Source: Sorangium cellulosum So ce56 (lineage in GTDB: Bacteria > Myxococcota_A > Polyangia > Polyangiales > Polyangiaceae). From it: 64,000 nt of DNA. The notes below the pieces were generated by a model. The model worked only from the letters and a program-made list of their open reading frames with translations, was not told the origin of the DNA and did no database searches. Location: assembly GCF_000067165.1 (NCBI RefSeq), contig NC_010162.1:7571001-7635000 (forward strand). The letters run 5' to 3'. Each line of letters opens with the position of its first letter. Within the stretch, counting starts at the first letter, position 1. Shown here one piece after another: positions 6,788 to 14,980 of the stretch. The translations under genes and the position numbers were made by a program.

Positions 6788-8218
6788 ATGACGCACATCG
6801 AGCAACGCAGGGTCATCATCCACGAGAACGGCGTGCCGGGCGGCGCCGCGGCGGTCCTCCACGCGGACGATCACGGGACCGGGGTGGCCAATCGCGGGCG
6901 GTACGATCAGGGCTGGCGCGCCGGCAAGCCGGCCGAAGATCCAGAGAAGCTCAAGAAATGGGGCCGTGTCAGCGCGAAGCCGAGCGAGTACCTGATTCAC
7001 ATGCGGCGGGGCAGCCTTCGGCCCACCTCCGGTCAGGGCGCCTCGTGCTTCAAGCTCCCGGGCGACAGCGTCGCCGTCGTGCCGACCACGGTCCAGAAGC
7101 TCCAGTTCACGGCCGACCAGGTCACCCTCGAGAAGGTCGGCGTGGAGATCACGGGGCTCGCCGTCTACCGCATCGCGGAGCCGCTCATCGCGTTCCGGAT
7201 GCTGAACTTCTCGTTCCCGGAGCGCGCGCAGGAGAAGCTCGAGGCGCTCCTCGTGGACATGTTTGCCGGCGCCGTGCGCCGGCTGGTCGCGAACCTCTCC
7301 GTCGAGGAGTGCCTGACGCGGCGCAAGGAAGGGCTCGCCAGCGAGCTGATACGAGAGATCGTGCCCGTCGTCTCCGGGCGCGGCAGCGCCGAGGACGCCA
7401 CCGACAAGGGGTGGGGCGTCCTCATCGATACCATCGAGATCCAGGACGTGCGCATCCTCTCTCCTGCGGTGTTCGGCAACCTGCAGGCGCACTATCGCCA
7501 GGAGCAGGAGCGGAAGGCCAGGGAGGCGTCGCTGATCACCGAGCGCGCGGTCCGGCAGGGCGAGGCCGAGGCGCAGCGCGCGATCGAGCTGACCAAGCTC
7601 TCCGCCGAGGTCGAGCTGCGCACGCGACGCCAGGAGACCAGCGAGAAGGCCCGGCTCGAGGAGCTCGCCTCCGAGGCGCGGCTGAAGGAGACGCGGCTGG
7701 CCCACGAGCAGCAGCTCGCGGCGCTCACGCTGAGGGCCGAGATCGAGAAGACGACGCTCGAGGCGGAGGCGGCGGCGGCGCGCCACGCGGCGAAGATGGC
7801 CGCGAGCGCCCAGGAGATCGACCTGCTCACGCAGCGCGCGGCGATCGCGGGCGCGCGCCGGCTCGTGGCCGAGGCCGAGCTCGCCATCGCCGAGATCGAG
7901 GCGAAAAAGGCGCGCCTCACGCAGGAGATCGAGCTCGACCGCGCGCGGGCGCTCCGGGAGATCGAGAACACCGTGTCGCCGGAGGTCATCCGGTTGACGG
8001 TCGCGCAGCAGATGCCGGCGCTCGCCGCGGCGTTCCAGCAGCGGATGGGAGAGGTGCACGTCACGGCCGTCGATGGGGCGAACCCGTTCGGCTACATCGC
8101 GGCGGCCGTGGAGGGGGTGATGGGGCTGGCTCGCGCGGCAGGGCTCGAGGTGCCGTCGGCGCGCGCGCAGAAGGCGGAGCTCAGCGAGGAGAGCGGGCTG
8201 GACAGCAGCCGGCGTTGA
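6788..8218 (+). CDS. SPFH/band-7 domain protein with long coiled coil (flotillin-like)
   Basis: 476 residues from the ATG at 6788, preceded by AGGTAGAGG; a longer in-frame start at 6734 gives an unlikely leader. Residues ~75-230 form an SPFH-type domain (VVPTTVQKLQFTADQVTLEK, VEITGLAVYRI, WGVLIDTIEIQDVRILSPAV). Residues ~240-420 are an uninterrupted Glu/Ala/Arg-rich coiled coil, followed by a C-terminal part with VSPEVIRLTVAQQMPAL. No N-terminal membrane helix is visible, unlike stomatin, so attachment would be peripheral or through partners. SPFH proteins assemble into rings or membrane scaffolds; some sit with defence or stress genes. Here neighbours give no clue. Confidence 0.85.
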   Translation: MTHIEQRRVIIHENGVPGGAAAVLHADDHGTGVANRGRYDQGWRAGKPAEDPEKLKKWGRVSAKPSEYLIHMRRGSLRPTSGQGASCFKLPGDSVAVVPTTVQKLQFTADQVTLEKVGVEITGLAVYRIAEPLIAFRMLNFSFPERAQEKLEALLVDMFAGAVRRLVANLSVEECLTRRKEGLASELIREIVPVVSGRGSAEDATDKGWGVLIDTIEIQDVRILSPAVFGNLQAHYRQEQERKAREASLITERAVRQGEAEAQRAIELTKLSAEVELRTRRQETSEKARLEELASEARLKETRLAHEQQLAALTLRAEIEKTTLEAEAAAARHAAKMAASAQEIDLLTQRAAIAGARRLVAEAELAIAEIEAKKARLTQEIELDRARALREIENTVSPEVIRLTVAQQMPALAAAFQQRMGEVHVTAVDGANPFGYIAAAVEGVMGLARAAGLEVPSARAQKAELSEESGLDSSRR

Positions 8219-8540
8219 GCCCGTCCGCGCCGTCGTCCGGCGTTGGAGCCCACGCGAGCACGCGTTGGTCTCCTTGACAAGGCGGGGTAACGGTCAGCTA
8301 CGCTACCTTTCCACGATGGGCGGGGGCGGCACGACGTGGGGTCGGAGTTCAAGGCGCTCCGCGCCGAGGCCGCGGTCAGCGGTGAAGGGGCTGATGGCGC
8401 CGGGGGGACCGCGGTCGACGCGGCTCGTGGTCTAGACGCAAAACCGCGTGGACAGGTCGCGCATCACAGCTGGTTGTGACGTCGGGCGATGAACCCTCCA
8501 GACAAGAAACGGCGGATCGCGAGAGGAGCTGCGCACAATC
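8219..8540 (+). promoter_or_regulatory. Intergenic stretch with promoter repeat copy 2 (8261-8316)
   Basis: The 322-bp gap contains the second copy of the 56-bp repeat found at 5999-6054, including TTGACA at 8274-8279 and TACGCT at 8299-8304 (19-bp spacer). It is the only candidate promoter for the membrane protein gene at 8541, with a leader over 200 nt. A 39-codon reading frame starts at 8316 but has no ribosome site or protein-like composition. Nothing else is recognised. Confidence 0.5.
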
Positions 8541-8915
8541 ATGGGTGAGACGATGCTGACGTTCCTGGGGTCGCAGATTCTCCGCCTACCATTTCTCATC
8601 GCCTACGTCACGGCGATCGCCCTTGCGTTCTCTCGTTACCCAACGCAAGGCAAGCCGGCACTCCTCGCGGGCTGCGGTTTCTTCTTGTTTTTCATGGGCT
8701 GGCTCATCAACGCCGTGCAGATGTACTGGCAGATATCCATTTTTCGGGACGGTGGCGCAATGCAAGCGCTGGTCCGTATTGCCTCCCTGACCGGCCTCGC
8801 CTCTCACCTCCTGGAGCTGGTCGGGCTCGTCCTCGTGATGCTCGCATTGTTCGGCACCAGAAACAGCCCCGTAGGCGGCACCGAGTCAATCGACGCGCGA
8901 AACACGCGCGCCTGA
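8541..8915 (+). CDS. Small integral membrane protein
   Basis: 124 residues, ATG 8541, with AGAGGAGC a few bases upstream. Three hydrophobic segments are evident at about residues 7-30 (FLGSQILRLPFLIAYVTAIA), 42-65 (LLAGCGFFLFFMGWLINAV) and 85-105 (LASHLLELVGLVLVMLALFG). The polar C-terminal tail is short. No family recognised. It is less G+C-biased than its neighbours in the membrane segments, as expected for hydrophobic codons. Role unknown. Confidence 0.72.
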   Translation: MGETMLTFLGSQILRLPFLIAYVTAIALAFSRYPTQGKPALLAGCGFFLFFMGWLINAVQMYWQISIFRDGGAMQALVRIASLTGLASHLLELVGLVLVMLALFGTRNSPVGGTESIDARNTRA

Positions 8916-8984
8916 ACGAGCCGCTGGACAGGTACGGCATCGGGGTGCTGTAGTTGCCAGCCTGAAAGACAGCAGGACCTACCG

Positions 8985-9596
8985 ATGATGCCCCCCCACG
9001 GCCCGCCGCAATCAGCCCCCGGAATGAGCAAGACCGCCGTCGCTTTCCTGTTCCTGTTCATCGGTCTCGCGGTGGGGTTCTTCGCCGGAATCGGAGCGAC
9101 GAAGGCCGGCGCTGCGCTCCTCGAAGATCTCGCGTCCAGCGAGGCGCCTGCCGATCTGGCGCACGCCCAGAGCTATGTGCGGCCCGGCTTCTCCTTCAAA
9201 TACCCAGGAAATTGGAGAGTCGAGGCGGACCCGCCGGACAATGATCCCGATCACCACGTGAACGTCGAGAGCCCCGGCTCGTGCATGACGATGATCTTCG
9301 TCCTTGACGTGCCAACCGATCCCGCAGACAACGTTCGAGCGCAGATTGACGGGTTCGTCCCCAAGTTGCTCTCTGCGCCTGCACGCACGCCGTTTACCAC
9401 GTGGGGCAAGTACGCCGGGCAAGGCATGCTCCTGAAAGGGAAGCTGCTCGGCCTGAGCGAGGGCTCGGTTCGGGTGTTTTCTCACGCGAACGACAAACGT
9501 TCGTTCATCGCGGTGGAGCAATGCCATGACGAGGACATGGATCATGTGAAGCCTGGACTCGATCTGGTGGAGTCTTCCTTCGACTTCTCACCTTGA
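8985..9596 (+). CDS. Membrane-anchored protein with PsbP-like domain
   Basis: 203 residues from ATG 8985; an internal ATG at 9024 would place the membrane helix at the extreme N-terminus. One hydrophobic helix (AVAFLFLFIGLAVGFFAG) near residues 18-35 anchors it. The exported part opens with FSFKYPGNWRVE, the characteristic first strand of PsbP/DUF1795-type domains, and ends LDLVESSFDFSP, which also fits that fold. Two Cys (SCMTM, EQCHDE) might form a disulfide. These domains occur in many lipoproteins of unknown task. No linked partner is obvious. Confidence 0.7.
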   Translation: MMPPHGPPQSAPGMSKTAVAFLFLFIGLAVGFFAGIGATKAGAALLEDLASSEAPADLAHAQSYVRPGFSFKYPGNWRVEADPPDNDPDHHVNVESPGSCMTMIFVLDVPTDPADNVRAQIDGFVPKLLSAPARTPFTTWGKYAGQGMLLKGKLLGLSEGSVRVFSHANDKRSFIAVEQCHDEDMDHVKPGLDLVESSFDFSP

Positions 9597-9763
9597 GCCT
9601 GCGCCATGGCCCACGGTCTGGAACCATTGTTTCGCGGGCAAACACGGCGGCCCCAGATAGGCCGGCTCGCTCGCGAACCGTCGCGCGAGCTGCCCAACGA
9701 GCGGCGGCGTTCGACGCCGCTTCGCGGCGCGGCAGAGCCGCAGGCGTCCGGGAGGCGAGGACG

Positions 9764-10180
9764 ATGAACAAGATCATCAGGCTCTACGACGCAGGCCTCG
9801 GCCTGCTCATCCCCTGCCCGAGCGGGGTCATCTACTCGAACCAGACCTGTGGGAACATTTGCATGCAACCCGAGATCGAGGGCGTATTCGTTCCGCTCGA
9901 CGCCGAAGACGGGTGGCGCTCCCTCGCGGCGCACTTCGAAGGACCGAAGTACGTGGGCAGCGGCGCGATGCTCGGGCTTGACCAAGAGGACGCGGATGTC
10001 ATCGACCGCATCCTGCGCGAGTGCCGCATCGTTGGCATCGTGACCGACCGGGCACGCCTCGTGGACTCGCACGAAGCGTGGGTGCACGCCGTGATAGAAG
10101 GCGAATCGGACTGGAGCTGTTTCACTGGGTTCGGACCGTACCCGCGCCCTGGGATTCTCACCTGGCCCAACTCCGATTGA
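9764..10180 (+). CDS. Hypothetical protein resembling DUF6210
   Basis: 138 residues from ATG 9764, preceded by GGGAGGCGAGG; an overlapping longer frame from 9593 has an Arg-rich leader and is rejected. The sequence contains GLGLLIPCPSGVIYSNQTCG and ICMQPEIEGVFVPL, which is like the short-domain family DUF6210 (recalled pattern, not searched). Members are often found as single genes in Actinobacteria and Myxobacteria, sometimes near polymorphic-toxin immunity genes. No signal peptide. Function unknown. Confidence 0.6.
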   Translation: MNKIIRLYDAGLGLLIPCPSGVIYSNQTCGNICMQPEIEGVFVPLDAEDGWRSLAAHFEGPKYVGSGAMLGLDQEDADVIDRILRECRIVGIVTDRARLVDSHEAWVHAVIEGESDWSCFTGFGPYPRPGILTWPNSD

Positions 10181-10347
10181 GGCCGCGCGCTCGTCGGGCG
10201 CGAGCTGCTCGGCGGCGAGCGCCAGGCAACTCTTGTCCTTGGCAGTCTTCGGCTGTCCGCTCGGTACCGCTCGCTCCGGCGCGTTCGTACACGTCCTCCC
10301 GCACCTTGTCGCTTGCCTCGGACGACCGCAACAGGTAGCTCGTACCC

Positions 10348-10755
10348 ATGCCCAAGGACGCCAGAGTCTTCGTGTTCGATCATGTCTCGGTCGGTGTCGA
10401 GAACCTCGAGCGTGCTGCGGAGTTCTACGACGCCTGTCTGGCACCGCTCGGTTTTGTCCGGCTTTCGCAAAACGCCCGTCACGTAGCGTATGGGCCCGAC
10501 GGATACGAAGCTGAGCCGCCCTTCGCCATCGTCGCGTCCGGTCCTGACGCGAAGGCGCCCGGTCGAGGCTTCCACCTGGCCTTCGTTGCCCCGAGCCGCG
10601 AGGCGGTCGATCGTTTCCATGCGGAGGCCCTCAGCAAGGGCGGTGTCGATGAAGGACCGCCCGGCGTTCGCGAGAGCTACGATCCCGGCTACTACGCGTC
10701 GTTCGTTCGCGACCCCGACGGCCACCGGCTGGAGGCGGTGTTGCACGAACGTTGA
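10348..10755 (+). CDS. VOC-superfamily (glyoxalase/dioxygenase fold) protein
   Basis: 135 residues. Two beta-alpha-beta-beta-beta modules of the vicinal-oxygen-chelate fold are visible: FDHVSVGVENLERAAEFYDA at the start, GFHLAFVAPSREAVDRFHAE in the middle and SFVRDPDGHRLEAVLHE at the end. The usual metal ligands are present: His in FDHV, His in GFHLAF and Glu in LEAV. These proteins bind a divalent metal and act on small oxidised or toxic compounds, or bind antibiotics. The DPDGHRLE ending is typical of the stand-alone glyoxalase-like group. Substrate unknown. Confidence 0.88.
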   Translation: MPKDARVFVFDHVSVGVENLERAAEFYDACLAPLGFVRLSQNARHVAYGPDGYEAEPPFAIVASGPDAKAPGRGFHLAFVAPSREAVDRFHAEALSKGGVDEGPPGVRESYDPGYYASFVRDPDGHRLEAVLHER

Positions 10756-10855
10756 CCGTGCGGCCGTCGGCCGGCTCGATCGCCAACCTGCTGGGCGGGG
10801 GCCCCGAGGCCGACCGCCGAACCAGCCGCTGGGACTCATTTCACGGGAGAAAATC

Positions 10856-11485
10856 ATGTCGTCTGTCGTTCTCTTGGGTGATTCAATCTTCGACAATGGT
10901 TCGTATACCAATGGCGAGCCCGATGTCGCATCGCACCTCCGCGCTCTCTTGCCCTCCTGGCGAGTCACCCTGTGTGCGGTCGACGGCACGACCACCTCTG
11001 ATATCGGACCCCAGCTCGATCGCATACCGAAGGACGCGACCCACGTCCTCCTCTCGCTCGGCGGAAACGACGCGCTCTCGAACGCCGACCTTCTCGGGCT
11101 GCCCGTCCGGTCGACGGCCGAGGCTCTGGACATATTCCGCGAACGCGTGGACGCGTTCGAGCAATCGTACTCGTGGGCGCTCGAGGCCGTCGTCGCGCTC
11201 GGTCGACCGACCACGGTCTGCACGATCTATAACGGCAACCTCGCTCCCGGTGAGGCCGAGCGAGCTCGCATCGCCTTGATGACGTTCAATGACGTCATCC
11301 TTCGTCAAGCTTTCTCGCGCGCGCTCGACGTCGTCGACCTCCGCCTTGTCTGCTCGGAGGCGGGGGACTTCGCGAACGCCATCGAGCCGTCGGGCGCCGG
11401 CGGCTTGAAGATCGCACAGGCGCTCGTCCGCACCCTGGGCGCCGCCGCAGTCCAGAAGCGAGCGACGACCGTGACCGCCGGCTAG
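10856..11485 (+). CDS. SGNH/GDSL-hydrolase-like protein
   Basis: 209 residues from ATG 10856, with GGGAGA upstream. Block I is VLLGDSIFDNGSY with the nucleophile Ser, and block III is LLSLGGNDAL with the oxyanion-hole Asn. The C-terminal block, where most members have DxxHP with the catalytic His, instead reads NAIEPSGAGGLKIAQAL. A subgroup with this Glu-Pro-Ser form is known to me from other bacteria, so it may use another residue or be a binding protein. No signal peptide, so cytoplasmic. Esterase or acyl-hydrolase activity is inferred only. Confidence 0.8.
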   Translation: MSSVVLLGDSIFDNGSYTNGEPDVASHLRALLPSWRVTLCAVDGTTTSDIGPQLDRIPKDATHVLLSLGGNDALSNADLLGLPVRSTAEALDIFRERVDAFEQSYSWALEAVVALGRPTTVCTIYNGNLAPGEAERARIALMTFNDVILRQAFSRALDVVDLRLVCSEAGDFANAIEPSGAGGLKIAQALVRTLGAAAVQKRATTVTAG

Positions 11486-11535
11486 AAAGCCCGTTGCGGC
11501 TGCGCGAGCCGACCGCCGTTTCGACTCGGCGCCGG

Positions 11536-12258
11536 TCAGAAGGATGTCAGTTCAAACCCACCCCTACCGTCAAAGCGGACCATGAGCACGCGTGCCGTGC
11601 CGGGGCGCAACGCCCGCACGAGCGTGCTCTGGGCTTCGCGTAGACAGCACAGCAGGCCCGGTTCCACCTGACCGTCACGCGCCTCGGCCCGCGCGATCCC
11701 GGTCCCGTCGCGGCGTCGCTCGATGCGAAGGAATACCTCGCCGTGTCGACTTTCCCCGATCATGCATCCACTGATGAGCGCGCGGTACGAATCCATCGAA
11801 ACAACCGTCGCGCCATCTGGGTTCTCTTCTGTGGCAACCGAGAGCCAGCTTCGCTCACGCGCCGCGGAGTATCCATACGCCTCAGCACGAGATAGTTCGT
11901 AGCCTGCTTCGCAGAGATCCTGGCGGCTGTAGCACACCGCTACCTCCGACGGCGGCGGCCCCGACGTCAAGCACGAAACCAGCTTGCAGAAAGGGGCAGC
12001 GCGCACGAAGAACGCCCCGTCGCCCCACATAAAGTTCTCCGGCGGCTCCGGATGCGCCGGCGTCGACGTTCCAGGAGCAGCCACGGCGGAGGTTGCGAGG
12101 ACTGCTCCGTGGACGAGCGCCGAAACGACGACGGCGAGCGCACACGCGCCTGGTTTGAGGCCGAGCCCGGCGACTCGGGGCGCAGGCGGAGCGCTTGGAG
12201 GAACAGGCGAGGGGCTCCGATAGGGACCGCTCGCGCGAGGGGGCAACACCTTGTCCAC
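11536..12258 (-). CDS. Hypothetical protein with one N-terminal membrane helix
   Basis: About 240 residues if a GTG at 12258 is used; in-frame ATGs at 12498 and 12522 would lengthen it with a stretch that reads poorly as protein. After a Pro-rich cytoplasmic piece comes a hydrophobic helix (ACALAVVVSALVHGAVLATS), then an exported domain with four Cys in its first half and a C-terminal half containing GEVFLRIERRRDGTG and ARVLMVRFDGRGGFELTSF. The end resembles the energy-transducing or AgmX-like domains of myxobacterial secreted proteins, but I cannot name it. It is convergent with the GDSL-like gene. Confidence 0.5.
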   Translation of the reverse strand: MDKVLPPRASGPYRSPSPVPPSAPPAPRVAGLGLKPGACALAVVVSALVHGAVLATSAVAAPGTSTPAHPEPPENFMWGDGAFFVRAAPFCKLVSCLTSGPPPSEVAVCYSRQDLCEAGYELSRAEAYGYSAARERSWLSVATEENPDGATVVSMDSYRALISGCMIGESRHGEVFLRIERRRDGTGIARAEARDGQVEPGLLCCLREAQSTLVRALRPGTARVLMVRFDGRGGFELTSF

Positions 12259-12612
12259 CTCGTGGACGACACCTCGAGGCGTGCCGGGTTCCCGATCGAA
12301 CGCGATCGGCCGGACGTCAGGGGGACATCCTCGACACGGGGCCCACCAGGAAGCTTCCTTCGCAGTTCGCGCGCGGCCGACACCATCCCACCCGGGCGCT
12401 ACCACGACGAGCCTCTGCCACGACCCGTGGTTGCCAAGCGCAGAACGAAGCCGTCGGACGAAGCCGAACGCTACAGATGGCACCTCGAACTGGCTCATCT
12501 GCTGCCGTGTGTGGTAGAACATGGTAGCATCGCACCATGACGATGCCGGTCCGGGATGCCTGCCATTGGACAGAAGGAACAAGACCTCCCGCAGCGAGCG
12601 GAGATCCGAACC

Positions 12613-13398
12613 ATGCGAACCACCTGGATCGTTCAGACGAACGTCGAGCCTGGATCGACATCCCCAGCCGCTCTGCGTCGTGCGTGCTCCACGGAGCAGC
12701 GGCCCTTCCATGAAGTCTCTGTCATTGCTGGTTCCGCGACGCTCCCTGAGCTGCCGCGCATCGACGGGCCGGTCGTCCTTCACGGTCGAACGACTTTGAT
12801 CCTGCGCGCCTTCGAGCACCCGAGATGGCGCCATGGAGTCTTCTTCGACCCCGCGCGCTTTCAACATCGATCCTACGTGGCTGCGTACGGCGACCAGATG
12901 CTGAACGCCGATGCGCAGGTCATGTCATGGGAGAGGCTCCTCGCCGAGCCACGTGCCCCGAACGAGCTTGTTTTTCTGAAGCCGAACGACGATCTGAAGC
13001 GCTTTACTGGACAAGTTCTTCGCTTTTCGGAGTGCGTGGCCCTGTTTCAAACTCTACGAGGTGCAGCGAGGCCGGTGGAGCCCACGTCCGAGGTCGTGCT
13101 CGGCGAACCGCGTGAGATCGATGGAGAATGGCGGCTGTTCGTCGTGGACGGTGAAGTTGTGACAGGTAGCATGTACCGGCCGAGCGGCGATTCACACCTC
13201 CCTCGCGAGCTGATCGACTTCGCGGAGAGAGCGGCCTCGCGATGGGCGCCGGCGAGCGTGTTCGTTCTTGACGTGGCGCGGGTCGACGGCGCGTGGAAGA
13301 TTGTCGAGTGCAACTGCTTCAACGGAAGCCGTTTTTACTCGGCAGACGTGGAGCGCGTCGTACGAACCGTCTCCGAGCATCAGGAGCGGGCAACCTAG
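12613..13398 (+). CDS. ATP-grasp-like protein (DUF4343 type)
   Basis: 261 residues from the ATG at 12613 (MRTTWIVQTNVEPG); a longer frame from 12556 adds an unlikely leader. The C-terminal half has the ATP-grasp pattern: REIDGEWRLFVVDGEVVTGS, then VFVLDVARVDGAWKIVECNC, where the acidic Asp and Glu and following Asn would hold Mg-ATP. The ending FNGSRFYSADVERVV is typical of the DUF4343-like group. ATP-grasp enzymes join a carboxylate to an amine via an acyl phosphate. No peptide or amino-acid substrate gene sits next to it. Confidence 0.75.
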   Translation: MRTTWIVQTNVEPGSTSPAALRRACSTEQRPFHEVSVIAGSATLPELPRIDGPVVLHGRTTLILRAFEHPRWRHGVFFDPARFQHRSYVAAYGDQMLNADAQVMSWERLLAEPRAPNELVFLKPNDDLKRFTGQVLRFSECVALFQTLRGAARPVEPTSEVVLGEPREIDGEWRLFVVDGEVVTGSMYRPSGDSHLPRELIDFAERAASRWAPASVFVLDVARVDGAWKIVECNCFNGSRFYSADVERVVRTVSEHQERAT

Positions 13399-13501
13399 AT
13401 CATGCCGACCTCTGCCCAATCAGGCGCTGGTGCCGACGGGCGCGTCGCGCCCGCGGCGCAGCGCAAGGTCGTTGGACTGGTGCCGATGACCTGGTGAAGC
13501 C

Positions 13502-14308
13502 ATGGCGTGGAAGACTCTGCTGGATGATGCCCGATGGAACCACCGAGACGACCCGGCCCGTGCCGACGAGCTCGTTGGGCGGGCCATTCGCTCTGCGGAG
13601 GCGGAGACCGAAGCAGCGGAGCGCGTGCGCGCCTTCGAGTCGATCGCCGACTACCTTGACGGCCGAGAGCGGTGGGCGGAGGCGTCCATGGTCTACGGCC
13701 GACTGATTGACCTACTGCGAAAGAATCACGCCTCACAGGATGAGCTTGCGGCGCGGCTCGCGCGCCATGCCGAGATCGAGTCGAGCGCCGGCGATCTGGA
13801 GTCTGCCGCGAAGCTGCTCGAAGAGGCTCTGAGTCTTTGGCGCGAATCGTCACGAAGCACGCTGGAGCGGGGCGCTGCATGGTATGAACAGCTGGCCGAA
13901 GCGCGATCGGCGGCGGCACGCCATATCGCCGCGTCCGCGGCGCGCAGCCGTGCGACCGAGCTGCGCATCGAGGCTTCCGGCGAGTACTACCAGCCGCGTG
14001 TGATGCGGCATGCGAGAGGTGACGGTACCGTCGAATACGCCGTCCACGATGTCTACTTCTCATTGTACGGCGACGTCAAAGGTTACACCCAGCACGCGCG
14101 TTCGCCGCGGATGCCTTCCGTGGCCACGCTCCAGAAGTGGCTGGAGGAGACATTACCGGTGGCCGCAACAGGTGTAGCGTGCGGCGATCTCGGCTACATG
14201 CACTACGCGCCCGATCTCACGCAATGGCTTCGGCATATTCACGAGGAACCTCTGGACTATGAACGCGATCCCGAGGATGAAGCCTGGCTAGCGCGACAAA
14301 CGGGTTGA
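13502..14308 (+). CDS. Hypothetical protein with helical-repeat N-terminus
   Basis: 268 residues, ATG 13502. The first ~150 residues are helical and TPR-like (ESIADYLDGRERWAEASMVY, DLESAAKLLEEALSLWRESS). The second half is a different, Tyr-rich domain (VYFSLYGDVKGYTQHAR, CGDLGYMHYAPDLTQWL) that I do not recognise. No signal peptide or membrane segment. It may be part of the run of small orphan genes from 8.5 to 14.8 kb. Role unknown. Confidence 0.65.
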   Translation: MAWKTLLDDARWNHRDDPARADELVGRAIRSAEAETEAAERVRAFESIADYLDGRERWAEASMVYGRLIDLLRKNHASQDELAARLARHAEIESSAGDLESAAKLLEEALSLWRESSRSTLERGAAWYEQLAEARSAAARHIAASAARSRATELRIEASGEYYQPRVMRHARGDGTVEYAVHDVYFSLYGDVKGYTQHARSPRMPSVATLQKWLEETLPVAATGVACGDLGYMHYAPDLTQWLRHIHEEPLDYERDPEDEAWLARQTG

Positions 14309-14413
14309 AGCCGCGCGCAAACAGCGAGAAGCTGAGACGCCAGAAGACGCATGTCGGCCGCCGACGCCGAGCCGAACGGGCGTGACACCAGAACTCAACG
14401 ATGGGATCCAGCG

Positions 14414-14812
14414 ATGGCAGACAAGAAGATCTCGAAGACCGAACCCGAGTGGCTCTTGCTGCTCGGGCCGCATCGCTACCGAATGCTCCGCTACGGCAAC
14501 ACCGAACGTCCGTACACGGGGCAGTACTGGAACCACCACGGCACGGGCGTCTATCGATGCGCCGGCTGCGGCACCCAGCTCTTCTCGTCGCAGACGAAAT
14601 TCGACTCTGGGACGGGCTGGCCCAGCTTCGGCGCAGTCCTCGACGAGAAGCGGATCGAGCGCCGAGCCGACCGGAAGCATGGCCTCGATCGGGTGGAGGT
14701 CGTATGCGCGCGCTGTGATGGACATCTGGGGCACGTCTTCGATGACGGGCCAGCGCCGACGGGCGAGCGCTTCTGCATCAATTCCGCCTGCCTCGAGTTC
14801 GAGAGCGAATGA
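14414..14812 (+). CDS. msrB: Peptide-methionine (R)-S-oxide reductase MsrB
   Basis: 132 residues from ATG 14414 (an earlier in-frame ATG at 14351 adds a poor leader). Zinc-binding Cys pairs are in YRCAGCGTQLF and VVCARCDGHLGHVF; the family signature FDSGTGWPSF is intact; the catalytic Cys lies in ERFCINSACLEF. MsrB reduces the R form of methionine sulfoxide in proteins with thioredoxin or another reductant. The additional Cys three residues after the catalytic stretch (SAC) replaces a usual Ser/Ala and could affect how the enzyme is regenerated. No signal, so it acts in the cytoplasm. Confidence 0.95.
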   Translation: MADKKISKTEPEWLLLLGPHRYRMLRYGNTERPYTGQYWNHHGTGVYRCAGCGTQLFSSQTKFDSGTGWPSFGAVLDEKRIERRADRKHGLDRVEVVCARCDGHLGHVFDDGPAPTGERFCINSACLEFESE

Positions 14813-14980
14813 CTCGCGAGGCGGCGAACGTCGCGTCGACAGCTGGGCCGTGACCGGCAGGGTCCTGCCGAGCGCCGCTCGGAGCGCCTGGGGTGTCGCC
14901 GGGGAGTGGGATGCCCTCGGCCACAAGGGTCTCCAGATGCTACATGGCGGGTCGGCCGGCTGGACAGCCGAGCAAACCGA

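Noticed and set aside
8316..8435. 39-codon frame just after promoter repeat copy 2
   Set aside because: No ribosome site, Arg/Pro-rich text and no hydrophobic or domain pattern.
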